This document shows, piece by piece, positions 1 through 6,318 of a stretch of DNA of 7,438 nt. The stretch's first letter is position 1; every line of letters starts with the position of its first letter. A model generated the notes under the pieces. The model saw only the letters and a program-made list of their open reading frames with translations, did no database searches and was not told the DNA's origin. Where the stretch lies: contig SHUN01000136.1 of the NCBI GenBank assembly GCA_009697495.1, positions 1 through 7,438 on the forward strand, in the 5' to 3' direction. A program made the position numbers and the translations under genes. The stretch comes from Bryobacterales bacterium. Its GTDB lineage: Bacteria > Acidobacteriota > Terriglobia > Bryobacterales > Bryobacteraceae.

Positions 1-1
1 G

Positions 2-703
2 CTGGTGTCGATCGACTACCGGTTGGCGCCGGAGACGCCGCTGCCGGAAATTATCGGGGACGTGGAGGATGCGTTTGCCTGGGTGCGCGATGAGGGTCGG
101 CGGCTGTTCCGCGCGGATACGGGGAGGATTGCGGTGGCGGGCGGGTCTGCGGGCGGGTACTTGACGTTGATGACGGGATATCGGGTGAAGCCGCGGCCGG
201 CGGCCCTGTTATCGCTGTGGGGATACGGGGACCTGATCGGGGACTGGTACAGCACGCCGAGTCCTCATGCGCGGCACCACACGAGCAGGATGACGAAAGA
301 GGAAGCGTACGCGCAGGTGAGCGGGGCGGCGGTTTCGGACGCGCGGGACCGAAAGGGCGACGGGGGCGGATTCTATCAATACTGCCGGCAGACCGGGACG
401 TGGCCGAAGGCGGTGTCGGGTTGGGACCCGAAGCGGGAAGGGTCGCGGTTTTTCGCGTATATGCCGGTGAAGAATGTGACGCGGGAGTATCCGCCAACGT
501 TTATGATTCACGGAACGGCGGATACGGATGTTCCGCATGAACAGTCGGTGATGATGGCGGCGGAGATGAAAAAGCAGGGCGTACGGCATGAGTTGGTTTC
601 GGTGACGGGGGCGGAGCATGGGCTGGCCGGCGGGGACGCGAAGATCGTTGAGGCGGCGTATGCGCGCGGGTTTGCTTTCGTGGACAAGGGGATGGAGGTA
701 TGA
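2..703 (+). CDS. Alpha/beta hydrolase (esterase/peptidase-like), 5' end outside window
   Basis: This is the C-terminal part of an alpha/beta-fold serine hydrolase. The reading frame is open from base 2 and begins LVSIDYRLAPE, the strand and turn that normally lie about 100 residues into this family, so the true start is upstream and the GTG at 5 is only an internal Val codon. Counting from that codon, the nucleophile elbow GGSAGG puts the catalytic Ser at residue 48, the acid is probably Asp173 in HGTADTDVP, and the His is 205 in GAEHG. The complete triad suggests an active enzyme acting on an ester or peptide. Residues 79-160 form a long charged and aromatic insertion before the acid strand, probably a lid that sets specificity. 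No membrane segment is visible in the part present. Its stop overlaps the next start as ATGA, so the two genes are likely co-translated. The family is clear; the substrate is not. Confidence 0.88.
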   Translation: MVSIDYRLAPETPLPEIIGDVEDAFAWVRDEGRRLFRADTGRIAVAGGSAGGYLTLMTGYRVKPRPAALLSLWGYGDLIGDWYSTPSPHARHHTSRMTKEEAYAQVSGAAVSDARDRKGDGGGFYQYCRQTGTWPKAVSGWDPKREGSRFFAYMPVKNVTREYPPTFMIHGTADTDVPHEQSVMMAAEMKKQGVRHELVSVTGAEHGLAGGDAKIVEAAYARGFAFVDKGMEV

Positions 704-993
704 CGACCGTGCAGGGTTTCGCGGACGCCGAGCGCGAACTGCGGCGGCTCCTGGCGGCGCATGGCGTTACGGTAGAGCTGGAGCGGGAGGAGTACGAGTG
801 CAGCCAAATCCATTCGCCGGCGCAATGGAAGATGAGCGGGCCTTTGACGGTGTTGGTGTCGGAATTGCTGCCGTTGCTGGAGTACTTGGCCGCGGGCACG
901 GAGGAGAAGGTGCGGCGGGCGATGGATGAGGGGCGGGATGAGATTTGCCTGCGATGGATTTCTCTGCAGTCCGGGCCGGATTTTTCGTGTTAG
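700..993 (+). CDS. Small protein of unknown function, 97 aa
   Basis: I do not recognise this protein. It starts at an ATG whose last two bases and following A form the stop of the hydrolase gene (ATGA); a purine run AAGGGG at 686-691 gives a ribosome site about 8 bases upstream. Codon third positions are strongly G/C-biased, as in its neighbours, which supports a real gene. It is predicted soluble and mostly helical: residues 1-20 are amphipathic and charged, and residues 47-65 (about VLVSELLPLLEYLA) form a leucine-rich helix followed by a charged helix. No catalytic motif or signal peptide is visible. Its first 12 residues (MTTVQGFADAER) closely match the start of the 257-residue protein at 1035, MTFEQGFAEAER, which hints at shared ancestry or a shared docking peptide. 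It is probably co-expressed with the hydrolase, but may belong functionally to the cassette downstream. Confidence 0.65.
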   Translation: MTTVQGFADAERELRRLLAAHGVTVELEREEYECSQIHSPAQWKMSGPLTVLVSELLPLLEYLAAGTEEKVRRAMDEGRDEICLRWISLQSGPDFSC

Positions 994-1012
994 CGGGCGA
1001 GTCCCTTATAAT
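984..1012 (+). promoter_or_regulatory. Possible sigma-70 promoter for the three-gene cassette
   Basis: A perfect -10 hexamer TATAAT lies at 1007-1012 in the 41-base gap between the 97-residue gene and the GTG start at 1035. With 17-base spacing the -35 position would be TTCGTG at 984-989, a weak match that overlaps the end of the upstream gene. Transcription would start near 1019, giving a leader of about 16 bases with the ribosome site GGAG at 1024-1027. TATAAT in such GC-rich DNA is unlikely by chance, but the poor -35 leaves this unproven. Confidence 0.45.
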
Positions 1013-1034
1013 GTGAAGTTCATGGAGATAACGA

Positions 1035-1808
1035 GTGACATTTGAGCAGGGATTCGCGGAGGCGGAACGGGCGGCGAGCGCGGCGGGCAAAGTGGTTGGG
1101 GCGCTGGCCGGGGCGGTGAAGCAGTTAGAAAAAGCATCCGCGGAGGGCGACCTTTTCAAAATGCGAAAAGCCTCCGAGCGGCTGGCGGCGATTATCGAAT
1201 CGGCGAGGCAGGACGTAGTGAATGCCCGATCGGCGTGGCCATTTAGCGCGGAGGAAGAAGAGACGTATCTTCGGGAGTCCTATGCCGCCGAGGTGATTGC
1301 AACGGCGAAGGCGGAGAACTTGCAGATACAGCGGCGGGACGAGGGGCTGATTCTGTTTCCGTCGATTCTGCGGATTCTCGCGGCGGAGCGCGCGGTGAAG
1401 ATTAACCGGAAGAAGGCGACGGGAATTCGGCCTTCCCGCGTGGTGAAGGCGCTGCGGGACATCCAGGCGCGGAAGCAGAAGGGGACGCCGGAGAATCTGC
1501 TGGAAGTGCTGCATCGGGCGTACCGGCTTGTGGCGGGAAATGAGTATGGCAAGACGGTCACGCTAGTGAGCATTTACGATGCTTTGACGATGCTCCCCGG
1601 GTCCACAGTGAGTTACGATCCGACGGACTTTGTCCGGGATTTGTTCTTGCTTGACCGGAGCGGGGTGACGCGGACGAAGTCCGGCACCGCGTATTCATTA
1701 CCCGCCAGCACGGGGACGAAGTCGAGCAAAGGGACTTATTCTTTTACGGCTCCGGACGGAGAGACCGTGAGTTATTATGGAATCCGATTCAGCGAGGCGT
1801 CAGAATGA
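1035..1808 (+). CDS. Cassette protein 1: helical N-terminus plus probable winged-helix C-terminal half
   Basis: I do not recognise a named family. The GTG start is chosen because GGAG at 1024-1027 sits 7 bases upstream and the ATG at 1022 is out of frame. Residues 1-65 are Ala/Glu/Lys-rich and almost certainly helical, likely a coiled coil. Residues 76-125 are a second helical block containing the hydrophobic stretch EGLILFPSILRILAAERAV. Residues 125-147 are strongly basic (KINRKKATGIRPSR), suitable for nucleic-acid contact. Residues 151-222 read as helix-helix-helix-strand with LVSIYDALTMLPGS and DFVRDLFLLDRSGVTRT, which looks like a winged-helix fold ending in a beta wing. The last 25 residues are Ser/Thr/Gly-rich with short strands. 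There is no enzyme motif, signal peptide or membrane helix. It overlaps the next gene by ATGA, so the product is probably made in step with the two ATPase-like proteins. A DNA-binding or adaptor role is inferred from fold and context only. Confidence 0.75.
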   Translation: MTFEQGFAEAERAASAAGKVVGALAGAVKQLEKASAEGDLFKMRKASERLAAIIESARQDVVNARSAWPFSAEEEETYLRESYAAEVIATAKAENLQIQRRDEGLILFPSILRILAAERAVKINRKKATGIRPSRVVKALRDIQARKQKGTPENLLEVLHRAYRLVAGNEYGKTVTLVSIYDALTMLPGSTVSYDPTDFVRDLFLLDRSGVTRTKSGTAYSLPASTGTKSSKGTYSFTAPDGETVSYYGIRFSEASE

Positions 1809-2779
1809 CTGCGACAATTCAGCCGGCGGAATGGCTTCGTCATATTGACAGAGAGTATTTGTCGACCTACATACGCGGCGGCGGAACGGCGATCAAATTC
1901 GCGGTTCCCATGGAAGACGGCCTGCGCGCCGATCTCTTCGCCGGGCTGGCCGCGATCGGGAACCGGGCGGGTTATCTGGCTGTCAACATTAACGCCGCCG
2001 AGACGAAGGTCCACATGGTGGATGAGCTGTTTTTCCGCACGGCGGAACAGATCCCGTGGACGAAGCTGAGCCGCATGGCGATCGCAAAGATTGCTGCTGA
2101 AGCGGGCTATAGCTGGGCCGACAACGGGGACGAGCCGCTCTATGGGCGTCTGGCGGAAGAGAATCGGTTGGAGCCGCAGTTGTTACTTATAGAGATGAAG
2201 CAGGCGATCTGGAAGAAAGTCTTCAAGCAGCGAAATCTATCCAAAGATTTTCGCGTCGCGATGACTCATCTTTGCATTGCCGAACTTACCGGCGGTCCAG
2301 ACGGGGCTACGGCGATTCAGGCGCTGACCGATTGGCTGACAGGCCGTAACCGGGCGGTGAGCGCGGTGAAGCCGTTTCAAATTTTTCGAAAAATCAACCG
2401 GGCGACGGGCCGCCATTTTTATGAATCGCTGGCGAACTGGGTCCGGTTCGCGGGTTATCCGGGGATGGTGATTCTGTTGGACGCGCAACGCGTGACGCTG
2501 GCCCGGAATCCTCGGGATAACGGCCTGTTTTATAGCAAAGCGGCGGTGATGGATAGTTATGAAGTGTTGCGTCAGTTTATTGACGCGGCTGATCGATTGA
2601 ACGGTTGTTTGCTGACAGTGGTTCCCGATATCGCGTTTTTGGAAGCCGAGACGCACGGGCGCGGGATCGGCGCTTATGCTGCGTTGAAATTCAGGGTGTT
2701 TGATGAAGTTCGAGATAAGCGGCTGGTAAATCCGATGGCGTCATTGGCGAGAATTTCGGCCAGCGAGCGGGGAGTGTAA
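1805..2779 (+). CDS. Cassette protein 2: degenerate BrxC/BrxD-like (DUF2791) P-loop protein, probable pseudo-ATPase
   Basis: The start ATG overlaps the previous stop (ATGA) and is preceded by GAGG at 1794-1797, 7 bases away. The architecture resembles the BrxC/BrxD (DUF2791) AAA-like family but the ATP site is lost. At the place of the P-loop, residues 22-35 read YIRGGGTAIKFAVP with no GxxxxGK[ST] motif. The Walker B equivalent is MVILLDAQRV (221-230), where the strand and Asp226 remain but the catalytic Glu is replaced by Ala. The strand LLTVVPDIAFLEAE (269-282) occupies the sensor position. Between them, residues 80-200 are helical and carry basic stretches. It is soluble, with no signal peptide. 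The neighbouring 422-residue protein has the same layout with intact motifs, so the pair probably arose by duplication and may form a mixed ring or regulator/motor pair. Family assignment rests on layout and context, not on an intact motif; an unrelated fold remains possible. Confidence 0.65.
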   Translation: MTATIQPAEWLRHIDREYLSTYIRGGGTAIKFAVPMEDGLRADLFAGLAAIGNRAGYLAVNINAAETKVHMVDELFFRTAEQIPWTKLSRMAIAKIAAEAGYSWADNGDEPLYGRLAEENRLEPQLLLIEMKQAIWKKVFKQRNLSKDFRVAMTHLCIAELTGGPDGATAIQALTDWLTGRNRAVSAVKPFQIFRKINRATGRHFYESLANWVRFAGYPGMVILLDAQRVTLARNPRDNGLFYSKAAVMDSYEVLRQFIDAADRLNGCLLTVVPDIAFLEAETHGRGIGAYAALKFRVFDEVRDKRLVNPMASLARISASERGV

Positions 2780-2784
2780 TCGAT

Positions 2785-4053
2785 ATGGGCACCGGTTATC
2801 AGGCAATCGACTATCAGCGGGCATTGGAAGCGCTTCGGAGCGGAGTTCCGAATCGAGACGCCGTCAACATGCTGGGCAGCACGCAGCGGAACGCCGAGGC
2901 CCTGTTCCTGGAGAGGCTGGCGACGGTGGCGACGGCGGCCCAGGAGGGGAAGCAGGTACAGGGGCTGCTGCTTGAAGGCGGATTTGGCGCGGGGAAGTCC
3001 CATTTACTCGACTATTTTGAACATGCGGCGGTGGCGGAGAACTTTGTTTGTAGCCGCGTGGTGATCAGTAAAGAGACGCCGTTGTTCGATCCCGCGAAAA
3101 TGTTTATTTCGGCGATTGAGGGGGCCGTTGTTCCCAGCTTGAGCGGGGAGGCCGTGCGGGAAATCGCGTTGCGCCTGCAGCCGAATACGCGAAAATACGC
3201 CGAGTTTTTCGAATGGGCGAATGGTCCGGCGAGCGGGCTGAGCGACCTGTTCAAGTCCACGATTCTGCTGCACGACAAACTTGGCAACGATCCGGAAATG
3301 GTGGAGGACATCCGGAATTTCTGGTCGGGCGAGCGGATCGCCGTGAGCCGGGTGAGGCAGGGGTTGAAGCAGATCGGCTGCGCGGAAGAGTATACGCTCA
3401 AAACGGTCAAGATCAAGGATTTGGCGATTCAGCGATTTCTGTTTGCGGCGCGAATGATATTGGCGGCGGGTTACAGCGGCTGGGTGTTATTGATTGATGA
3501 GGTGGAACTGGCGGGACGATACAGCCTGCTGCAGAGAGGCCGGTCGTACGCCGAACTGGCGCGCTGGATGGGGCGCATAGAAGGGGAGGCTTGTCCGGGC
3601 ATCACCGCGGTGGCGGCGATAACGGATGATTTTAGCGCCGCCGTGTTGGAGGGAAAGCGCGACAAGGTGATGGTTGGGACGAGGTTCCGGGCGAAGGGGA
3701 CGGATGAATATACGACCCTGGCCGGACGCGCTGAGACGGGAATGCGGCTCATCGAGCGGGAGGCGTTGTCGCTACAGAAGCCCGACGAGGCCACACTGGC
3801 GCATACCTATCAACGGCTGAAAGAGATGCACGCGAAGGCCTACGGTTGGGATCCGCCGGAAATTCCCACGGCAGCGGGCACTATGAGCCGGAGTATGCGC
3901 TCCTACGTGCGGCGGTGGGTGAACGAGTGGGATCTACGCCGGCTGTATCCAGGGGCGGAGCTTTCAACGGAAGTGGAGGAGGAAATTCGGCCGAGTTACG
4001 AAGAAGACGACACGTTGGAACGGGCTGCTTCGGAACCGGCGCTGATTGAATAA
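2785..4053 (+). CDS. Cassette protein 3: BrxD-like (DUF2791) P-loop ATPase
   Basis: This is an ATP-binding protein of the DUF2791 group, which includes BrxD of type 2 BREX phage-defence islands. Walker A is GGFGAGKS (residues 65-72, Lys71), Walker B is VLLIDEVE (234-241, Asp238 and Glu239), and a sensor-like strand ITAVAAITDDF follows at 273-283. The segment after Walker A, with FVCSRVVISKETPLFDP (87-103), and the C-terminal Arg-rich helix SMRSYVRRWVNEWDLRRLYPG region (370-390) fit the family pattern. At 422 residues it is of usual BrxD length. The last 30 residues are acidic (VEEEIRPSYEEDDTLE) and probably disordered. The start ATG follows the previous stop by 5 bases and has GGGGAG at 2769-2774. 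All ATPase residues are present, so it should hydrolyse ATP. No PglX methylase, PglZ or helicase lies nearby, so it is not part of a standard BREX island as far as this window shows. The biological role is unknown. Confidence 0.85.
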   Translation: MGTGYQAIDYQRALEALRSGVPNRDAVNMLGSTQRNAEALFLERLATVATAAQEGKQVQGLLLEGGFGAGKSHLLDYFEHAAVAENFVCSRVVISKETPLFDPAKMFISAIEGAVVPSLSGEAVREIALRLQPNTRKYAEFFEWANGPASGLSDLFKSTILLHDKLGNDPEMVEDIRNFWSGERIAVSRVRQGLKQIGCAEEYTLKTVKIKDLAIQRFLFAARMILAAGYSGWVLLIDEVELAGRYSLLQRGRSYAELARWMGRIEGEACPGITAVAAITDDFSAAVLEGKRDKVMVGTRFRAKGTDEYTTLAGRAETGMRLIEREALSLQKPDEATLAHTYQRLKEMHAKAYGWDPPEIPTAAGTMSRSMRSYVRRWVNEWDLRRLYPGAELSTEVEEEIRPSYEEDDTLERAASEPALIE

Positions 4054-4096
4054 ACTCTTGCGCCGATTATGACGGTTATGTTACACAAGACGAATA

Positions 4097-4726
4097 GTGC
4101 TTTTTCGGAGCGTAGTGGCGGCTGGCGTGGCGAGCGCGATGGCGTTCGGGGCCGAGGTGTATTCCTGGCACAGCTTTGACACGCCGGTGATCACGAATTC
4201 GCGGTTTGAATTGGCGGTGAACCAGCGGACGCGGTCGCGGCATGAGTTGCACTACTTGGACCAGGTTCGAGGCGGGGCAATCCTTCGCTGGAACGCGGCG
4301 GAGCGGTTCACGCCGTTCGTGGGAGCGTATTTGCAACCGCAGCAGATACGGCCGGGGGATTGGACGGAGGGGCGGCGAGTTTTTGGCGGCGTGGAAGTGC
4401 CGTTCCGGTTTCGCGGTTCGCTGGCGCTGACGACCCGAGTGGCCGCGGAGCGCCACATCGCAACCGGGAGGCCGGACTACAACCGGTACCGAAGCTATGA
4501 GCGATTGGTAATTGGGCGCGGACGATTCTCGCCGTATTTGCAGAACGAATGGCTGGCGGTGCGGCAGGGCTTTCATTCGGTGCGCAACTCGGGCGGGTTG
4601 CGGATGCGGGTGACGGGACAATTGACGGTGGAAGCCGGGTATTTGTTTGATTTTCGGAGGACGGCCTGGGGCGGCAACCGGCAGGCGATTGTGACGGCGG
4701 TGAAGTGGCAACGCCGGGAACGGTGA
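4097..4726 (+). CDS. DUF2490-like outer-membrane beta-barrel protein
   Basis: This is a probable secreted outer-membrane protein of 209 residues. The GTG start is the only usual start codon after the in-frame stop at 4070-4072, and it places a signal peptide correctly: Arg4, a hydrophobic core VVAAGVASAMAFG, and cleavage near residues 18-19 before EVYSW. The mature part alternates polar and hydrophobic residues in short strands, with repeated R/E-containing strands (FELAVNQRTR, TTRVAAERH, YRSYERLVIG), then YLQNEWLAVRQ, NSGGLRMRV and a closing VEAGYLFDF...IVTAVKWQ hairpin. This order of E-R strands, NE motif and GYL strand resembles DUF2490 proteins, which are small barrels of unknown function. 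The ribosome site is weak. It starts 43 bases after the ATPase gene on the same strand but has no clear functional link to the cassette. It runs convergently towards the pyr operon and stops 5 bases before the pyrC-derived repeat. Confidence 0.7.
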   Translation: MLFRSVVAAGVASAMAFGAEVYSWHSFDTPVITNSRFELAVNQRTRSRHELHYLDQVRGGAILRWNAAERFTPFVGAYLQPQQIRPGDWTEGRRVFGGVEVPFRFRGSLALTTRVAAERHIATGRPDYNRYRSYERLVIGRGRFSPYLQNEWLAVRQGFHSVRNSGGLRMRVTGQLTVEAGYLFDFRRTAWGGNRQAIVTAVKWQRRER

Positions 4727-4731
4727 GTGGG

Positions 4732-4791
4732 CGAACCGGCCGTTGACGATGGCGGCTATTTGCCCGCCGCGGAACTCGCGGCCGTGGAACG
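4732..4791 (-). repeat. Direct repeat copy 1: remnant of the pyrC 3' end
   Basis: These 60 bases match 5055-5114, inside the end of pyrC, at 56 of 60 positions in the same orientation. Read on the minus strand it still encodes [19 protein letters not shown], against [19 protein letters not shown] in the real dihydroorotase. The match stops sharply on both sides. The copy has no start, no remaining upstream pyrC sequence and no nearby in-frame stop, so it is not a gene. It lies in the 91-base gap between the DUF2490-like gene and the antitoxin-like gene; I saw no convincing terminator hairpin in that gap. Confidence 0.9.
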
Positions 4792-4817
4792 AGCGCCGAC
4801 CACAACATCGCCCGGCT

Positions 4818-5033
4818 TCAAAGTTCCCCCTGCTCCTCAGCTTCGAAGCGCCGCAATGCCGCCGAAGTCGCATCGGCGAGATCTTCGTCCGTCCACGAGT
4901 CGGACCACTGGACGGCGCGCCCTCCCGCAAGATCAGCTAATTGGCGCGCCCAGTTAAGCACCTTCCCGGCTTCATCCGGCGGGAGTGCTCGAACCACACC
5001 GATCAGAGATTCTTCCTGCGCTGTGAGTACCAC
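4818..5033 (-). CDS. Small VapB/antitoxin-like protein, orphan
   Basis: This 71-residue acidic protein resembles the small antitoxin-like proteins usually encoded just upstream of PIN-domain toxins. It has an N-terminal helical part with the common pattern ALPPDEAGKVLNWARQL (residues 16-32), then a C-terminal segment VQWSDSWTDEDLADAT and RRFEAEE (41-67), the kind of acidic amphipathic tail that wraps a toxin. No MazE/AbrB or ribbon-helix-helix DNA-binding motif is clear. The GTG start at 5033 is the first in-frame start after an upstream stop, 4 bases past the pyrC stop, with GGGG immediately before it; this suggests translation coupled to pyrC. No toxin gene follows: downstream is the pyrC repeat and then the antisense of the barrel gene. 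It could be an orphan antitoxin, the relic of a lost module, or an unrelated small regulator. Confidence 0.6.
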   Translation of the reverse strand: MVLTAQEESLIGVVRALPPDEAGKVLNWARQLADLAGGRAVQWSDSWTDEDLADATSAALRRFEAEEQGEL

Positions 5034-5037
5034 ACCC

Positions 5038-6318
5038 CTACGTCAGCCGCCAAACGAATTGGCCGTTGACGATGGCGGCGACTTGCCCGCCGCGGAACTC
5101 GCGGCCGTGGAACGGGGTGTTGCGGCTCTTGGATTGAGACTTGTTGATGTCAAACGTCCATGCGCGGTCTGTATCGAAAATCGTGATATCGGCGACAGCG
5201 CCGGCGACAAGCCTTCCCTTGCCAAGCTTCAGAATACGGTCCGGATTGACCGTGAACATTTCGATCATGCGCATCAGCGAAACGCGGCCCTTGTGGACCA
5301 GTTGTTCCAGAGAGAGACCGATGGCCGTTTCCAGGCCGGTGATGCCGAACGGGCAGCGCTCGAACTCTTGCATTTTCTCTGAGCCGGGGTGGGGAGCGTG
5401 GTCGGTGGCGATGACATCGATCGCGCCGTTCGCCAAGCCTTCGGTCACCGCTTCCACGTCGAAGCAGGAGCGCAGCGGCGGCTTCATTTTGAAGTTGCTG
5501 TCGTAGGGGAGGATGTCGGTGTCGGCAAGCGTGAAGTGATGGGGGCAAACTTCGGTTGTGACATCCAGGCCGCGAGCCTTGGCGTAGCGCACCATTTCCA
5601 CGGAATGGCGCGCGGAAATGTGGGCGACATGATACTTGGCGCCGGTCACTTCGGCGAGCAGAATATCGCGGGCGACCATGACATCCTCGCTGCAAGCCGG
5701 GATGCCGCGGAGGCCCATGCGGACGCTTTCAAACCCTTCGTGCATGTCGCCGCCGGCGGAGAGATTCAGATCTTCGCAATGGTTAATGACGGGCAGTCCG
5801 AACGCCTTGGCGCTTTCCATGGCGCGGCGCATGACACGGGCGTTCATGACGGGCCGGCCATCGTCGGAGATGGCCACGATACCGGCTTGCTTCATGGCGC
5901 CGATGGCGGCGAGTTCCTCGCCCAGGCTGCCCTTGGTGATCGCTCCGATGGGGTAGACATTGACCGGCGAGAGACGGCGGGCGCGTTCGATGATGTAGGT
6001 GGTGACGACGGGCGAGTCATTCACAGGACTGGTGTTGGGCATGCAGCAGACGGTAGTGAAACCGCCGGCGGCGGCGGCGCGGCCTCCGGATTCGATGGTC
6101 TCGGAATGCTCCATGCCGGGCTCGCGGAGATGCACGTGCATATCGATAAAGCCAGGGGCGACGATCATGCCGGTAGCGTCAAAGATTTCAGCGCCGGTGG
6201 TGTCGAGAGCGATCCCGATGGCGGCGATTTTGCCATCCGCAATCAACACGTCGGCGATGGCGTCGTGACCGCTTGCCGGATCCATGACGCGGCCATTCTT
6301 GATGCAAATGCGGATCAC
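5038..6318 (-). CDS. pyrC: Dihydroorotase, class I
   Basis: This enzyme cyclises N-carbamoyl-aspartate to dihydroorotate, the third step of UMP synthesis, in the cytoplasm. The protein has 426 residues, full length for class I bacterial dihydroorotases. The zinc and active-site residues are all visible: H61 and H63 in [11 protein letters not shown]153 in SDDG, H180 in INHCED, H233 in YHVAHIS, and D306 in ATDHAPH. These fall almost exactly at the numbering of the Aquifex enzyme, in which the bridging ligand is an Asp rather than a carboxylated Lys. The C-terminal region returns to the small beta domain ([10 protein letters not shown], then VAAIVNG). The GTG start overlaps the pyrB stop as GTGA, and GGGAG lies at 6329-6333. 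Class I enzymes often assemble with aspartate carbamoyltransferase, which fits the overlap. The last 60 bases of coding sequence, apart from the terminal residues, are duplicated downstream at 4732-4791. Confidence 0.97.
   Translation of the reverse strand: MIRICIKNGRVMDPASGHDAIADVLIADGKIAAIGIALDTTGAEIFDATGMIVAPGFIDMHVHLREPGMEHSETIESGGRAAAAGGFTTVCCMPNTSPVNDSPVVTTYIIERARRLSPVNVYPIGAITKGSLGEELAAIGAMKQAGIVAISDDGRPVMNARVMRRAMESAKAFGLPVINHCEDLNLSAGGDMHEGFESVRMGLRGIPACSEDVMVARDILLAEVTGAKYHVAHISARHSVEMVRYAKARGLDVTTEVCPHHFTLADTDILPYDSNFKMKPPLRSCFDVEAVTEGLANGAIDVIATDHAPHPGSEKMQEFERCPFGITGLETAIGLSLEQLVHKGRVSLMRMIEMFTVNPDRILKLGKGRLVAGAVADITIFDTDRAWTFDINKSQSKSRNTPFHGREFRGGQVAAIVNGQFVWRLT
5055..5114 (-). 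repeat. pyrC: Direct repeat copy 2: inside the pyrC 3' end
   Basis: This is the in-gene copy of the 60-base repeat also found at 4732-4791, with four mismatches in two clusters. It encodes the last beta strands of dihydroorotase, [19 protein letters not shown]. The final codons WRLT and the TAG stop lie outside the repeat. The two copies enclose 263 bases that contain the pyrC stop and the whole antitoxin-like gene. Confidence 0.9.

Noticed and set aside
2381..2394. Perfect 14-base palindrome ATTTTTCGAAAAAT
   Set aside because: It lies inside the coding sequence of cassette protein 2, encodes ordinary residues (IFRK), has no loop and no poly-T tail, and occurs once, so neither a terminator nor an operator is supported.
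1035..4053. Calling the cassette a BREX or Wadjet/SMC-type system outright
   Set aside because: Only a BrxD-like ATPase is recognisable; there is no methylase, PglZ, helicase, or long coiled-coil SMC protein in view.
4054..4096. Possible promoter before the barrel gene (TTGCGC at 4058 with TACACA at 4082)
   Set aside because: Both hexamers are poor and no other signal supports them; the gene may be read through from the ATPase gene.
4076..4930. Open frame of 284 codons on the minus strand opposite the barrel gene, running through the pyrC repeat in the pyrC frame
   Set aside because: Most of it is an Arg/Pro/His-rich shadow of the DUF2490-like gene. Only the repeat segment has protein-like sequence, and it is explained by the duplication.
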